From contig NZ_CP108088.1 of the NCBI RefSeq assembly GCF_036192275.1, positions 1,116,001 to 1,180,000 of the forward strand: a stretch of 64,000 nt of DNA. Reading direction: 5' to 3'. Below, piece by piece: positions 52,403-61,164 of the stretch (position 1 is the first letter of the stretch; every line of letters starts with the position of its first letter). The translations under genes were made by a program, and so were the position numbers. This stretch comes from Streptomyces sp. NBC_00250 (GTDB lineage Bacteria > Actinomycetota > Actinomycetes > Streptomycetales > Streptomycetaceae). The notes under the pieces were generated by a model. That model did not search any database. It was not told the origin of the DNA and was given only the letters and a program-made list of their open reading frames with translations.

Positions 52403-52526
52403 ATTTCGACGCACCAGGGCCCGGGCCCGGTCGATCCGGCGATGAGCGGCGAATGCTGAGTCTGGAGCAATAGTCTGAGATTGACCGCGGTCTGCCTCTG
52501 CCTGGTTGGGCCATCCCGGCGGGAAG

Positions 52527-52614
52527 TGCCGGGAGGAGGACTCGAACCTCCACTGGAACCGCGGATGTCACGACAAGGCTCAGCTTCAGCTTTGCGCTCC
52601 TCGCGCACCCCGGC
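52527..52614 (-). ncRNA. tRNA-like remnant (acceptor, D-like and T arms)
   Basis: On the minus strand, 88 nt begin with GCCGGGG and end with TCCCGGC plus A. These pair over seven positions (one G-U). A GCGC-GAGGA-GCGC hairpin follows at the D-arm place, and a perfect T-arm (GGAGG-TTCGAGT-CCTCC) precedes the acceptor 3' strand. The anticodon stem does not close properly, the D-loop is too short, and CCA is not encoded, so it is not a working tRNA. Its 5' strand also forms part of a terminator. Confidence 0.3.
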
Positions 52615-52632
52615 CGTGTTCTGTGGCCGGGG
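52608..52632. terminator. terminator after the 52650-53384 gene
   Basis: CCCCGGCC and GGCCGGGG form an 8-bp stem with a 9-nt loop, 17 bp beyond the minus-strand stop at 52650. Confidence 0.7.
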
Positions 52633-52649
52633 AGTCTGTGGTGTCCCGG

Positions 52650-53384
52650 CTACCCGAAGAGGTAGCCGAAGACGGCGTCGCCGACCCGCTGGTCGGTGAC
52701 CTCGGCGCTGTTCGCCTCCTCGCGGGCGAACTTCACCGCCTGCTGCAGCTTCTCCACCCGCTCCAGCAGCTCGTTGACCCGCCGGGCCGGCAGCGCACCG
52801 GAGAACTTCACGGTGGTCCAGTAACCGACCGGCACGTCCTCGTAGTACACCTCGACCTGCGCCGGGTGCTTGTCCGTCGCCTCCGCCTTCACGTGGTTGC
52901 GCGGCACCTTCTTCGTCCGGACCGTGCGCACGACCTCGGTCTTCCACGCATCGGTCGACGGGTCCTGCGTCCACGACTCCGCCGCGTCCAGCACCGGAAG
53001 CTTGCGCACGAAGGTGTTGATGTCCGTGAGCTGCTTCTCCAGGAACAGGAGGTACCCCACGGGCACCCGCTCCACGAGCACGCGCCCGTCGACCGTGATG
53101 TCGGCGCGTGCCTCGCAGTTCGCCCAGTCCTTGGTGGCCGTCACATCGAACAGGCGGGTCAGCGCCCGCGCGGTGTCGCGCAGGACGTCCTCGGCCTTCA
53201 CCTGCACCAGCGTGGACTCGGGCGGCAGCTGCTCGCCCTCCTCGTCCTTCGGCTGGTAGGTGCGGGAGATGCCGGCGAGCAACGCGGGCTTCTGCAGCCC
53301 GTGATGGGCTGCCGTCAGGTCCTGGTGCGCCCGGGACTTGACGCCCTTTTCCACTGCGATGATCTGATTGAGTTTCGTTGCCAC
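52650..53384 (-). CDS. conserved actinobacterial protein of unknown function
   Basis: 244 residues from a GTG at 53384. Soluble, mixed alpha/beta, with no signal peptide. Striking conserved-looking stretches: TKLNQIIAVEKGVKSRAHQDL, GISRTYQPKDEEGEQLPPES, LFDVTATKDWANCEARADI, TKKVPRNHVKAEATDKHPAQ and EVYYEDVPVGYWTTVKFSG. I recall near-identical proteins in many Streptomyces (listed as DUF7873, from memory), so it is under strong constraint. No motif points to an activity. A helical C-terminus (RVNELLERVEKLQQAVKFAREEA) could form a coiled coil. Confidence 0.82.
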   Translation of the reverse strand: MATKLNQIIAVEKGVKSRAHQDLTAAHHGLQKPALLAGISRTYQPKDEEGEQLPPESTLVQVKAEDVLRDTARALTRLFDVTATKDWANCEARADITVDGRVLVERVPVGYLLFLEKQLTDINTFVRKLPVLDAAESWTQDPSTDAWKTEVVRTVRTKKVPRNHVKAEATDKHPAQVEVYYEDVPVGYWTTVKFSGALPARRVNELLERVEKLQQAVKFAREEANSAEVTDQRVGDAVFGYLFG

Positions 53385-53472
53385 GTCGCTGACCCTAGAC
53401 CGCGCGGCCATGGCTGATCGAACCATTTTCCCGCCGGCGCCCGCGGCGGGTTCAGCCGGCGCCCGCGGCGCG

Positions 53473-56400
53473 TCAGCCGCCGCCCAGGACCGTGGCGTAC
53501 GCGGCCTCCCGGACCTCCAACTCCGGGTGGCGGCGCAGTTCCACGACGGCCGTTCGGCAACGCTCCGGCCAGTCCAGGCGGGCGCCGAGGGCCGAGGCGA
53601 GGCCGACGGCGAGCAGTCCCTCCACCAGGCCGCCGTCGCCGCTCAGAACGCGGACCGCGGTCAGCGCGGCGGCGGGGTCGGCGAGCGGCCTGCCGTACCG
53701 GTGCGCCTCCTCCACATCCTCGGCCACCCGAGCCGCGAGGACGGGCCGGCCCTCGATCGCGGCGGTCAACTCACGCAGTGAGAGCAGTAGTTCGGGCTCC
53801 GCCGCCTCCAGATCGACCGCCCGTACGAGGAGGGCGGTGCGGGTGGCGGTGGCCGCCGGTTCGGCGGCCAGCTGCCGGGCCAGGACCGCGCACATCCGAG
53901 GGTCCCGGATCGTCGAGCCGAAGAGGGAGTCGAGGCGACGCCGCGCCGGAAGATCACCGCCGCGCCCGCCGCCCTCCGGTTCGCCGGCCGCGATGAGCAC
54001 CAGCAGACGGTCCACGACGTCGTGCAGAAGGCTGCCGGGCGCCACGCCACCGATCGGATGGGGCAGTCCGGACTGGGCGAGCTCCGTCAGTCCGTACCCC
54101 GCCCGATAGACGCTGAGGGGCGAGTCGAGGTCGCTGTAGACGTCCGTCAGGGCGTGGCCGGCGGCGGGCGCGTACAGCGCCCAGTCGCGGAGGCCGTACA
54201 GGGCTTGGTTCGCCGCCTGTTCCTCGGGGGCGAGGGCCAGCCGGGCGACGAGCTCTCCGTACCGCGACCGGTGGGCGGGGGCCAGTTCCGCCGGGCTCAG
54301 GTCCAGGACCGCGTTCCGGGCGGCCTCGGGGCCGTCGGCCACTGCCGACTCCAGCAGGGCCCACATCCGCTCGTCCGGCAGCAGCGTCGCGGCCAGGCCG
54401 ACGACGGTGGCGTGCACGTCCCGGTGGATGCCCGGGGCGCGGCCGACGGTGGACAGGAGCGCGGTGGCGGCCCCCGGGGGCAGATGGCGGGCGGCGAGCC
54501 TGGCGGCCGCCTTCCGGACGGTGACCTTCACCCCGGTCTCGCGGGTCAGGGCGTCATGGAGCAGGGCGGCCACCCGGGTGGGACGGGCGTGGGCCGCGGC
54601 GCGGGCGGCCGCGGACCAGGCGGCCGCCGCCCGGTCGTCGCCCGCGTGGTCGAGAAGGGCGCCGAGGGCCGAGGCCGGGTCGTCGGTGTGGGCGGCCGCG
54701 TCCAGAGCCGCCGCCGTCAAGGGCGACCCGACATCGTCGGTCGCAGGATCCGCCGTGCATTCGCGCCCGGGCATGCTCGGCACCGGGGCGGTGTACCGCC
54801 GGAGGAGGGCCCTGCCGTGCTCCGGCACCGGGGCCACCGCACGGAGCAGCGCCGCGCGTTCGTCGAGACCCCGGCCGGGATCGGCGATGACGGTCGCGGC
54901 CAGCCGGACCGCGGCCTCCTGCTGCCGGGGCAGCCACCGGTCGGCGTACCGGAACGGGGGCAGCGGCCGGGGAGCGCCGGCCGCCGGGAACCGGCCGCCC
55001 GGAGGAGGTGTCCCGAGCAGGGCGCGGTCCAGCAGGTCGGTGCGTTCGGCGGCGAGGACGGCCAGCACCTGGGGCACGAAGGCCGCGGACGGCTCCCGCG
55101 CCAGCAACCGGGCCACGCGGTCGCCCCGCGACGCCGGATCGGCCAGCCAGGCCGCGGCGACCTCGCCGAAGACCCCGTCGGGGCAGGCGCTCAGGGCTCG
55201 TTCAAGACGCTCCTGGAGGTCCGGGACACGGTACGCGTGGCGTCCGGCCGACCTGACCAGCGAGAGCAGCGGCGCGACGTCGCCGGAGGCGGCGGCCCGG
55301 TCCAGCCACGGTCCGATCGCGCCGAGCACGGCACCCGCACCGCCGCCGCGCAACAGGCTGCCCAGACCTCCGAGCCGTACCGCTCCGGTGTGCGCGGTCA
55401 GGGCTTCGACGAGGTGGACGGCGGTCAGCAGGGCGGTGGCGCCGACAGCGTCGGCGGGCGCTTCCGTGGTGGCCGCGCCGTCGGCGGCGCGCCCTTCCGT
55501 GGCACGGGAGAGGAGCGTCACGGCCAGCGTCCTGACCGTGTCCCGGGTCGCGTGCGAGCAGTCCCTGGCCCTCAGGCCGTCGAGGCACAGCCGTTCCAGG
55601 GACGCGGATCCGGTGCGACCCCCGGCGGACGCGCGGATCGTGAGGGCTGCCAGGAGCGCGGGAGCCGGGAGGCCGGCGACCGCGGACAGCGCTTCCTCGC
55701 GTACGGGGTCGCGCTCGTTCGCGAGTCGGCCGGAGGCCAGCGCGAGGACCTCCGCGATCTGTCCCGAATCACGGCTGTGGCCGGCGTTGGCGATCAACTG
55801 GCACCAGATCGTCCCGCGCTCGTCGGCGTCATCGGTACCGAGGCCGGCCAGCAGCTCGGGGCGGGCCTCGGCGGGCGGCAGCAGGGCGAGGAGGCCCCAG
55901 AGGTCCCAGCCCTCATGGGGTTCGGCGCGGATCGCATCGATCGCGGTACGGGCCCGGGCGTGCCGCTCCGAGGGCGGCAGCTGGGCGATCACCCCCGCGT
56001 GCGCGCGGACGTTCCCGCGCGGATCTCCCGCGGTGACGACCGCGTCCACGAAGCGGGCCCGGCGGCCCGGTGGCATCGCCCGCAGCAGCACGCCGAAGGC
56101 CTCCCGGTGGAACCACCGGGCCCCCAGCCCGGGCAGGGAGGGCGGGTCCGCCGCCACCAGTTGCCGCATGACGGCTCGGCCGGGGGTCCGCTCCCACCGT
56201 GCGGCCGTCCGGTCGGGGGCGGCGAACCAGCGCACGACGCGCTCGGCGTCGACGGCGACGAGGTCGCCCAGCCGGTCGTGCAGCGGACCGGGCAGGTTGT
56301 CGGGGCCGTACCGCTCCAGCAGGCCCAGGGCGCGACCCGGTGCGGCGGGCAGCGCTGCGGCGATTCCGGCGGCGTGCCGCCTCCACCAGAGGTCGCGCAA

Positions 56401-56991
56401 CCGCCGGGGTATGCCCCCGAGTTCCCGCTCCGCGTGGTCGAGGACGGCGGCGGGGTGGCGTACGGCGAGTGCGCTCCAGTCCTCGAAGGCGAGCGCCCCG
56501 GCGAGTTCGGGCAGCAGCCGTGCCGTGAACTCCGTCGAGCAACCCGGCAGCAGGCGCGCCGCGTCCCGGTCGCCGTACTCGCCGCGCACCCGGAGCACGA
56601 GCCGCTCGGCGAGTTCGGGCCTTCGCCCGTCACGCAGCAGCCGCGCGAGGTCGGCGCGGACCACGGCGGGCGAGTCGTCGTAGGCGGCCTCGACGGCGGC
56701 GTCCGGGACGGGCAGCCGCCGGGCGCCGCGCAGCGCGTACCGACGGACCACGGGGTCCGGGTCGCCGAGCCTTGCCACCAGGTGATCCAGCTCTCCGCCG
56801 GTCAGGGCCGCCAGCGCGGCGAAGCGGCGTTCGTACGGGCCGCACGCGGCCAGAGCGGTGAGCAGGGGCCGCAGTCCGCCTCGGGCGGCGAGCCGGTGAG
56901 CGGTGACGGCGGTGAACCGGAGCCGGGCGGCGTGCGGCAGGGGTTCGAGGGCGGCGAGCAGCTGGTCGGCAGTGGAGATCATCGCGGGCAT
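53473..56991 (-). CDS. large HEAT/ARM-repeat-like protein
   Basis: 1172 residues from the ATG at 56991 (ATG at 56982 also possible). Nearly all helical and rich in Ala, Leu and Arg, with repeated two-helix units such as LVARLGDPDPVVRRYALRGARRL, ERLVLRVRGEYGDRDAARLL, and at the end TAVVELRRHPELEVREAAYATVLGG. This fits HEAT/PBS-lyase-like solenoids that serve as scaffolds. No TM segment or catalytic domain was seen. Similar very long HEAT proteins of unknown role occur singly in Streptomyces genomes. It has an 88-bp gap to the next gene on the same strand. Confidence 0.8.
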   Translation of the reverse strand: MPAMISTADQLLAALEPLPHAARLRFTAVTAHRLAARGGLRPLLTALAACGPYERRFAALAALTGGELDHLVARLGDPDPVVRRYALRGARRLPVPDAAVEAAYDDSPAVVRADLARLLRDGRRPELAERLVLRVRGEYGDRDAARLLPGCSTEFTARLLPELAGALAFEDWSALAVRHPAAVLDHAERELGGIPRRLRDLWWRRHAAGIAAALPAAPGRALGLLERYGPDNLPGPLHDRLGDLVAVDAERVVRWFAAPDRTAARWERTPGRAVMRQLVAADPPSLPGLGARWFHREAFGVLLRAMPPGRRARFVDAVVTAGDPRGNVRAHAGVIAQLPPSERHARARTAIDAIRAEPHEGWDLWGLLALLPPAEARPELLAGLGTDDADERGTIWCQLIANAGHSRDSGQIAEVLALASGRLANERDPVREEALSAVAGLPAPALLAALTIRASAGGRTGSASLERLCLDGLRARDCSHATRDTVRTLAVTLLSRATEGRAADGAATTEAPADAVGATALLTAVHLVEALTAHTGAVRLGGLGSLLRGGGAGAVLGAIGPWLDRAAASGDVAPLLSLVRSAGRHAYRVPDLQERLERALSACPDGVFGEVAAAWLADPASRGDRVARLLAREPSAAFVPQVLAVLAAERTDLLDRALLGTPPPGGRFPAAGAPRPLPPFRYADRWLPRQQEAAVRLAATVIADPGRGLDERAALLRAVAPVPEHGRALLRRYTAPVPSMPGRECTADPATDDVGSPLTAAALDAAAHTDDPASALGALLDHAGDDRAAAAWSAAARAAAHARPTRVAALLHDALTRETGVKVTVRKAAARLAARHLPPGAATALLSTVGRAPGIHRDVHATVVGLAATLLPDERMWALLESAVADGPEAARNAVLDLSPAELAPAHRSRYGELVARLALAPEEQAANQALYGLRDWALYAPAAGHALTDVYSDLDSPLSVYRAGYGLTELAQSGLPHPIGGVAPGSLLHDVVDRLLVLIAAGEPEGGGRGGDLPARRRLDSLFGSTIRDPRMCAVLARQLAAEPAATATRTALLVRAVDLEAAEPELLLSLRELTAAIEGRPVLAARVAEDVEEAHRYGRPLADPAAALTAVRVLSGDGGLVEGLLAVGLASALGARLDWPERCRTAVVELRRHPELEVREAAYATVLGGG

Positions 56992-57085
56992 TGTGCCTGA
57001 CGGGCGCTCCCTGACCCCACTGAATATCCCTGCACGGGAACGGCGACGTCCGGCCGGTGGGCAGGCGGGTTCGCCCGCGGGGTCC

Positions 57086-58141
57086 TCACTCGGTGGAGGC
57101 CGGCGCATCCCGCTGGACCGGGTTGGTCACTTCCGGCGTCGGCTGTGGCAGAGGGTCGCGGCGGCGGCGCAGCCAGATGTAGAGCATCAGGCAGGGCAGC
57201 AGCACTCCGCCGACGGTGAGGGCGAGGAAGGCCGGGAAGCCGCTGATGTGGCTGACCAGCCAGTCGAAGTTCTGCCCGAAGTAGCCGACGACGAAGGACA
57301 GCGGGAGAAACACACTGGCGAGGATGGTGAGCCGTTCCATCGTGGCGCTCTGCCGGAGGTTGATCTTGTTCTGCTCGACGGAGATCACCGCGATGTTCGC
57401 CTCCAGGACGGTGGTCAGAAGGTCGCGCTGGGCCGCGACCTCCTCGTTGACCAGCAGCAGGTGGTCGTGGACGTCGCGGATGTACGGCAGGAGCGCGGGG
57501 GGCGACTTGCCGGACTGCAGACGCCGCCCGAGCACTGCGAGCAGCGGGTGTACGGCGCGGTAGAAGTCGGTCGCCTCACGGCGCAGGAAGTAGATCCGTT
57601 GGGTCGGGGCGACCGCCCCGGAGAACACGGTGGCCTCGATCTGCTCGATGTCGCGTTCGAGCTCCTCGACGACCGGCGCGTAACTGTCGACCACCTGGTC
57701 GAAGATGGCCCACAGCGTGGAGGCGCTGCCGGACTTCAGCAGCTCGGGGCGGCTCTCCAGCCGGCTGCGGGCTTCGTGCAGCTCGCTCGCGATGCCCTGG
57801 CGAACCGTGATCACGAAGTGTTCGGCGAGGAAGATGCTGATCTCGCCGGTGTCGACCTCCTCCCGCTCGTCGTCGTAGCGTGCCGTGCGCAGGATGATCA
57901 GTTCGGTGCCGTCCTCGTACTGCTCCGCCTTCGGCCGCAGGTGGAACGTCCGGGCGTCCTCGACGGCCAGCTCATGCAGTCCGAAGACCTCACGGACCCG
58001 GCTCAGCTCCTCGGGGCTCGGTTCGAACATGCCCAGCCAGACGAATCCGCCCAGCCTGCAGCGCGCGGCCGCCTGCTCCAGTGGCATCGCACCCTCGTGC
58101 TGCCGACGCCCGTCCCGGTAATGAGCGCAGTCGACGATCAT
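57086..58141 (-). CDS. corA: CorA-family divalent cation transporter with GQN in place of GMN
   Basis: 351 residues from the ATG at 58141, with GGAGGAGG upstream. The cytoplasmic domain (VWLGMFEPSPEELSRVREVFGLHELAVEDA, then a long helical stalk LERDIEQIEATVFSGAV) is followed by two TMs near the C-terminus: LASVFLPLSFVVGYFGQNFDWL and FLALTVGGVLLPCLMLYIWL. The pore-entry signature is YFGQNF, so the usual GMN selectivity motif is GQN here. It should still form the CorA pentamer, but selectivity for Mg or Co may differ. Basic C-tail as expected. Confidence 0.9.
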   Translation of the reverse strand: MIVDCAHYRDGRRQHEGAMPLEQAAARCRLGGFVWLGMFEPSPEELSRVREVFGLHELAVEDARTFHLRPKAEQYEDGTELIILRTARYDDEREEVDTGEISIFLAEHFVITVRQGIASELHEARSRLESRPELLKSGSASTLWAIFDQVVDSYAPVVEELERDIEQIEATVFSGAVAPTQRIYFLRREATDFYRAVHPLLAVLGRRLQSGKSPPALLPYIRDVHDHLLLVNEEVAAQRDLLTTVLEANIAVISVEQNKINLRQSATMERLTILASVFLPLSFVVGYFGQNFDWLVSHISGFPAFLALTVGGVLLPCLMLYIWLRRRRDPLPQPTPEVTNPVQRDAPASTE

Positions 58142-58576
58142 GGCCGCCTCCTCCCGGCCGGCCGACGTGCGCCGCCTCCTGCCATCGGCGGCGCGGCGCG
58201 CCGTACCGACCTCACACCCATAGATGCTCCTCCGACTCACCGGGAATGTCCCGCCCGACCCGGCTCGGGCTCCGACCGTCGGGGTGACGCGCGCGCTCGC
58301 GACCTGCCCGCCGCGTCGGCCCGGACATCACGGGTGCGAGCCCCTGCGGAGACACGGCGCTCACCGCCGTACGGACGCACCGGACCGGGGTTCGGCCAGG
58401 ACACCGCCCTCGGCACGGTCGGGGACCCGGCCCGGACGGCCGCGCAGCGCCGCCGCCTCCGCGGCGACAAGCCGCCGAACACCTAAAGTGGCCACCCGGA
58501 CCCGGAGGGTGACCCGACCCCTTCCCTCCGCCGGGCGGGACGAGCCCGTTGCCCTCCTCACCTCGTCGGAGTCACC
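58142..58576. other. 435-bp divergent spacer
   Basis: No gene seen between corA and the DUF4436 gene. It contains a small dyad CGGGA-ATG-TCCCG near 58240 and a TAAAGT hexamer near 58484 that could be a -10 box, but no matching -35 was found. Confidence 0.4.
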
Positions 58577-59470
58577 ATGGCCCCACCCTCGCCATCCCCC
58601 CGCCCACGCCCACGACGCTTCGGGACGTCGATCCTGCCGGTCGTGCTTCCGCTCGCGGTCCTGATCCTGGTGGCCGTGTCCGTGGGGTCGTGGCTGCAGG
58701 TCAGCGAGCGGGAGACGAACGACACGGTCCACGCGGTGGGTTCCCGGGCCCCCGACCGGGTGGATGTGGAGGCCACCGTCCAGAGCGTCGACGCCGCGGC
58801 CAGAGAGCTCGTCCTGCGGGTCCGGGTCATCCCGCGCGGGGCTCTCGGTGAGGAGGACGGGACCGCCCCGGTGGCCGATCTCAGCCTCCAGACCTCCGTG
58901 GCGACCCTCAGCGACCTGGCGTTCACGGCGCACGAGCGGCTCGCGCCCAAGGACGTGCAGGTCGCGACGACGGGTGGTTCGGTCGGCGACTACCCGTTCG
59001 ACACGTACGAGACCGACATCGAGTTCTGGGCGCTGCTGGGTGGCAAGCCGGTGCCGGTGCGGATGCTCCTCACCAACAACAGCACGCTCTTCTCCGTCTC
59101 GGCGACACCCCCGCCCTCCGGGCAGGAGGCCGTCGTGGCGCTGAGGCTGTCCCGATCGCCCAGCCTGCTCGTCTTCGCGGTCTTCATGATGGTCGTGATG
59201 TGGGCGCTGGCGGCGTCCGTGCTCCTCGGGGCCTGGTACCTGACGACCCGCAGCAAGGGCCTGGTGTGGCCTGCCATGGCCTGGATGGCCGCCACGTTGT
59301 TCGCCCTCGCGGCGTTCCGCAACACCGCTCCCGGCACACCCCCGATCGGTTGCGTGATCGATTGGTTCGCCTTCCTGTGGGCCGAGACCGTCATCGCACT
59401 GTGCCTGATCGCCGTGGTCGTTCACGGCGTCCGCACCGCCCTCCGCTCGGACGACACCCACCCCACCTGA
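58577..59470 (+). CDS. DUF4436 membrane protein
   Basis: 297 residues. One TM near the N-terminus (SILPVVLPLAVLILVAVSVGSWL), an extracytoplasmic beta-rich domain of about 140 residues (RVDVEATVQSVDAAARELVLRVRV, DYPFDTYETDIEFWALLGG), then three C-terminal TMs (LLVFAVFMMVVMWALAASVLL, GLVWPAMAWMAATLFALAAF, DWFAFLWAETVIALCLIAVVV). The YPFDTY motif and this layout match the actinobacterial DUF4436 family. Function unknown. Convergent with the downstream hydrolase pair. Confidence 0.85.
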   Translation: MAPPSPSPRPRPRRFGTSILPVVLPLAVLILVAVSVGSWLQVSERETNDTVHAVGSRAPDRVDVEATVQSVDAAARELVLRVRVIPRGALGEEDGTAPVADLSLQTSVATLSDLAFTAHERLAPKDVQVATTGGSVGDYPFDTYETDIEFWALLGGKPVPVRMLLTNNSTLFSVSATPPPSGQEAVVALRLSRSPSLLVFAVFMMVVMWALAASVLLGAWYLTTRSKGLVWPAMAWMAATLFALAAFRNTAPGTPPIGCVIDWFAFLWAETVIALCLIAVVVHGVRTALRSDDTHPT

Positions 59471-59500
59471 GTCACCGATCACCGTCCACCGCGGCACGGA

Positions 59501-59539
59501 GCCCGGCCCGCGCCTCCGGGTGGAGGGAGCGGACCGGGC
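59501..59539. terminator. terminator between the DUF4436 gene and the hydrolase pair
   Basis: GCCCGGCCCG and CGGACCGGGC (one G-T pair) flank an inner CCTCC-GGGT-GGAGG hairpin in the gap between convergent stops at 59470 and 59569. Confidence 0.6.
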
Positions 59540-59568
59540 GGGGGAAGGGTGCCGGAAGTGGTCGGCTT

Positions 59569-61164
59569 CTACGGTGTGATCTCGAACTGAGGCGGCTGGA
59601 GGCCTGCGAGGCATCCGGTGTCCGGCGCGTTCGGGGTGTCGAAGAAGGAGGTGGTGATCTCCTGCGCGCACGGGGAGTCCGCGAAGACCACGTGGGCGAC
59701 GTAGGGGACCGTGACGGCCGTGGAGCGGCTCAGCGTACGGGCGGCGTACGCCCCGCTGCTCGGCGCGGTCTGGGAGTCGAACCCGCCGGACAGGACGAGC
59801 GTCGGGATGTCGCTGCGCGTCACCTTCCGGATCGAGCGCGGTGCCGCGGGGACGTCCCAGGCGCGGCAGTCCGCGTGGAGCCAGGTGAGCAGCGGAGCGT
59901 TGGCCAGCACCGAGCGGGGGAACGACGGGAACAGGCGCCGCCCGGCCCTGACCACGTCCTCCTCGCTCTCGTACGGTGTCCACTCGCTGCAGAAGACGCC
60001 GAAGGCGAGGCCGTGGGAGACCCTCCCGTTGGCCTGCGGGCTGAGCCTCCCGCCCGCCAACTGCTCGGCGATCCGCTGCGGGTTGCCGTGCGCCAACTCG
60101 TCGAGGGAGCGGGGCACTCCGGCCGCGAGATGACTGGCGAAGGTCAGCCAGTTCACCAGCAGTCCGCCGTCCAGCACGACCTTCACCGGCTCCGGGTGGC
60201 CCGGGACCGTCACGGTGGTGGTGACCGGTCGGGCCTCGAGCTCGCGGACGAGGCGCTCGAAGGTGGCCTTGAGGTTCGGATAGCGGGCGTTGCATGCGGC
60301 CTGCTCCGCGCAGGCCTTGAAAATGCCGTCGAAGCCTTCTCGTGCGGCCTTCCAGGTCACGGCCCCTCCGGCGAGGGACGGCGGCAGGACGCCGTCGATG
60401 CCGACCGACCGGATGCCCTTCGGGTGCAGGCGCATGTACTGGAGCGCCAGGTCGGTGCCGTAGGAGATGCCGAAGACGTTCCACTGCTTGATGCCCAGCG
60501 CCTTGCGCAGGCCGTCGTAGTCGGCGGCGCTCTCGGTGCCGTTGTAGGCGCTGAGGTCGGCTCCGCGGCTCACCAGCCGGTCGCGGCATTCCCGCGTCTC
60601 CTGGACGTGCAGGCGTCCGGTGGACGGCGCGCCGAAGACGAGACCGAGGGCACGCGCGGCGAACGCGTCCACGTTCGGGCAGGTGAGCTCCGGGTCGGCG
60701 GAGTACGTCCCCCGCTGGGACATGAAGATCACGTCACGGTCGCGGTTGAGCCCACCGGCGACGGCCATCGGGATCTCGGACACCGCGTCGTCGCCGGGTC
60801 CGCCGGCGAGCCACACGATCGGGTCGGACGCCCGTCTGCTGGTGGCCGCGGGGATGATCGCGACGCCGAGGGTGATCTTCTTGCGCGCCTTGTGGCGGTT
60901 CCGCTTCTCGGGCACGGTGAGCGTTCCGCAGCGGGCGCGCTCCAGGTCGGGGATGGGGTCCGCCGTCCTCGGGCAGGGGCCGGGCTCGAATCGGGCGTCG
61001 CCCGCCGTCCGGGCGACCGTGCCCAGCGGTTCCGCGACGCCGGACTCGGCTTGTGCGGGCATCGCGGCGAGTCCGGTGACCAGGACACCCGCGGTGGCCC
61101 CGGCGAGCAGGGCCGTGAGGCGGCGCGGCGCGCGCCGGTGAGGGGGTGGGCAGAGGGACGTCAT
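59569..61164 (-). CDS. secreted SlpE/tripeptidyl-aminopeptidase-like alpha/beta hydrolase, paralogue 2
   Basis: 531 residues from an ATG whose bases overlap the previous stop (ATGA). Signal peptide RRLTALLAGATAGVLVTGLAAMPAQA. Proline-peptidase-type alpha/beta hydrolase: PIVWLAGGPGDDAVS, VIFMSQRGTYSADPELTC, nucleophile NVFGISYGTDLALQYM, Asp in LVLSGGFDSQTAP and His in VPYVAHVVF, plus the TAP C-terminal region ending PCAQEITTSFF. Cys residues are spaced for disulfides. It should cut N-terminal peptides outside the cell. It is clearly a duplicate of the gene before it. Confidence 0.9.
   Translation of the reverse strand: MTSLCPPPHRRAPRRLTALLAGATAGVLVTGLAAMPAQAESGVAEPLGTVARTAGDARFEPGPCPRTADPIPDLERARCGTLTVPEKRNRHKARKKITLGVAIIPAATSRRASDPIVWLAGGPGDDAVSEIPMAVAGGLNRDRDVIFMSQRGTYSADPELTCPNVDAFAARALGLVFGAPSTGRLHVQETRECRDRLVSRGADLSAYNGTESAADYDGLRKALGIKQWNVFGISYGTDLALQYMRLHPKGIRSVGIDGVLPPSLAGGAVTWKAAREGFDGIFKACAEQAACNARYPNLKATFERLVRELEARPVTTTVTVPGHPEPVKVVLDGGLLVNWLTFASHLAAGVPRSLDELAHGNPQRIAEQLAGGRLSPQANGRVSHGLAFGVFCSEWTPYESEEDVVRAGRRLFPSFPRSVLANAPLLTWLHADCRAWDVPAAPRSIRKVTRSDIPTLVLSGGFDSQTAPSSGAYAARTLSRSTAVTVPYVAHVVFADSPCAQEITTSFFDTPNAPDTGCLAGLQPPQFEITP

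Larger units (their letters stand above)
52058..52649. other. 592-bp spacer with tRNA T-arm-like sequences
   Basis: No protein gene is supported. The minus strand has two sequences with the form of tRNA T-arms (52386-52402 and 52535-52551) and a terminator hairpin at 52608-52632. Confidence 0.5.

Noticed and set aside
52527..52614. Functional tRNA gene on the minus strand
   Set aside because: Acceptor and T arms pair well, but the anticodon stem does not close, the D-loop is only 5 nt and lacks the GG pair, and part of the 5' strand belongs to a terminator hairpin. Kept only as a remnant.
54022..57000. 992-residue plus-strand reading frame opposite the HEAT-like gene
   Set aside because: Antisense shadow made long by high GC; the minus-strand frame has the helical repeat pattern and Streptomyces codon use.
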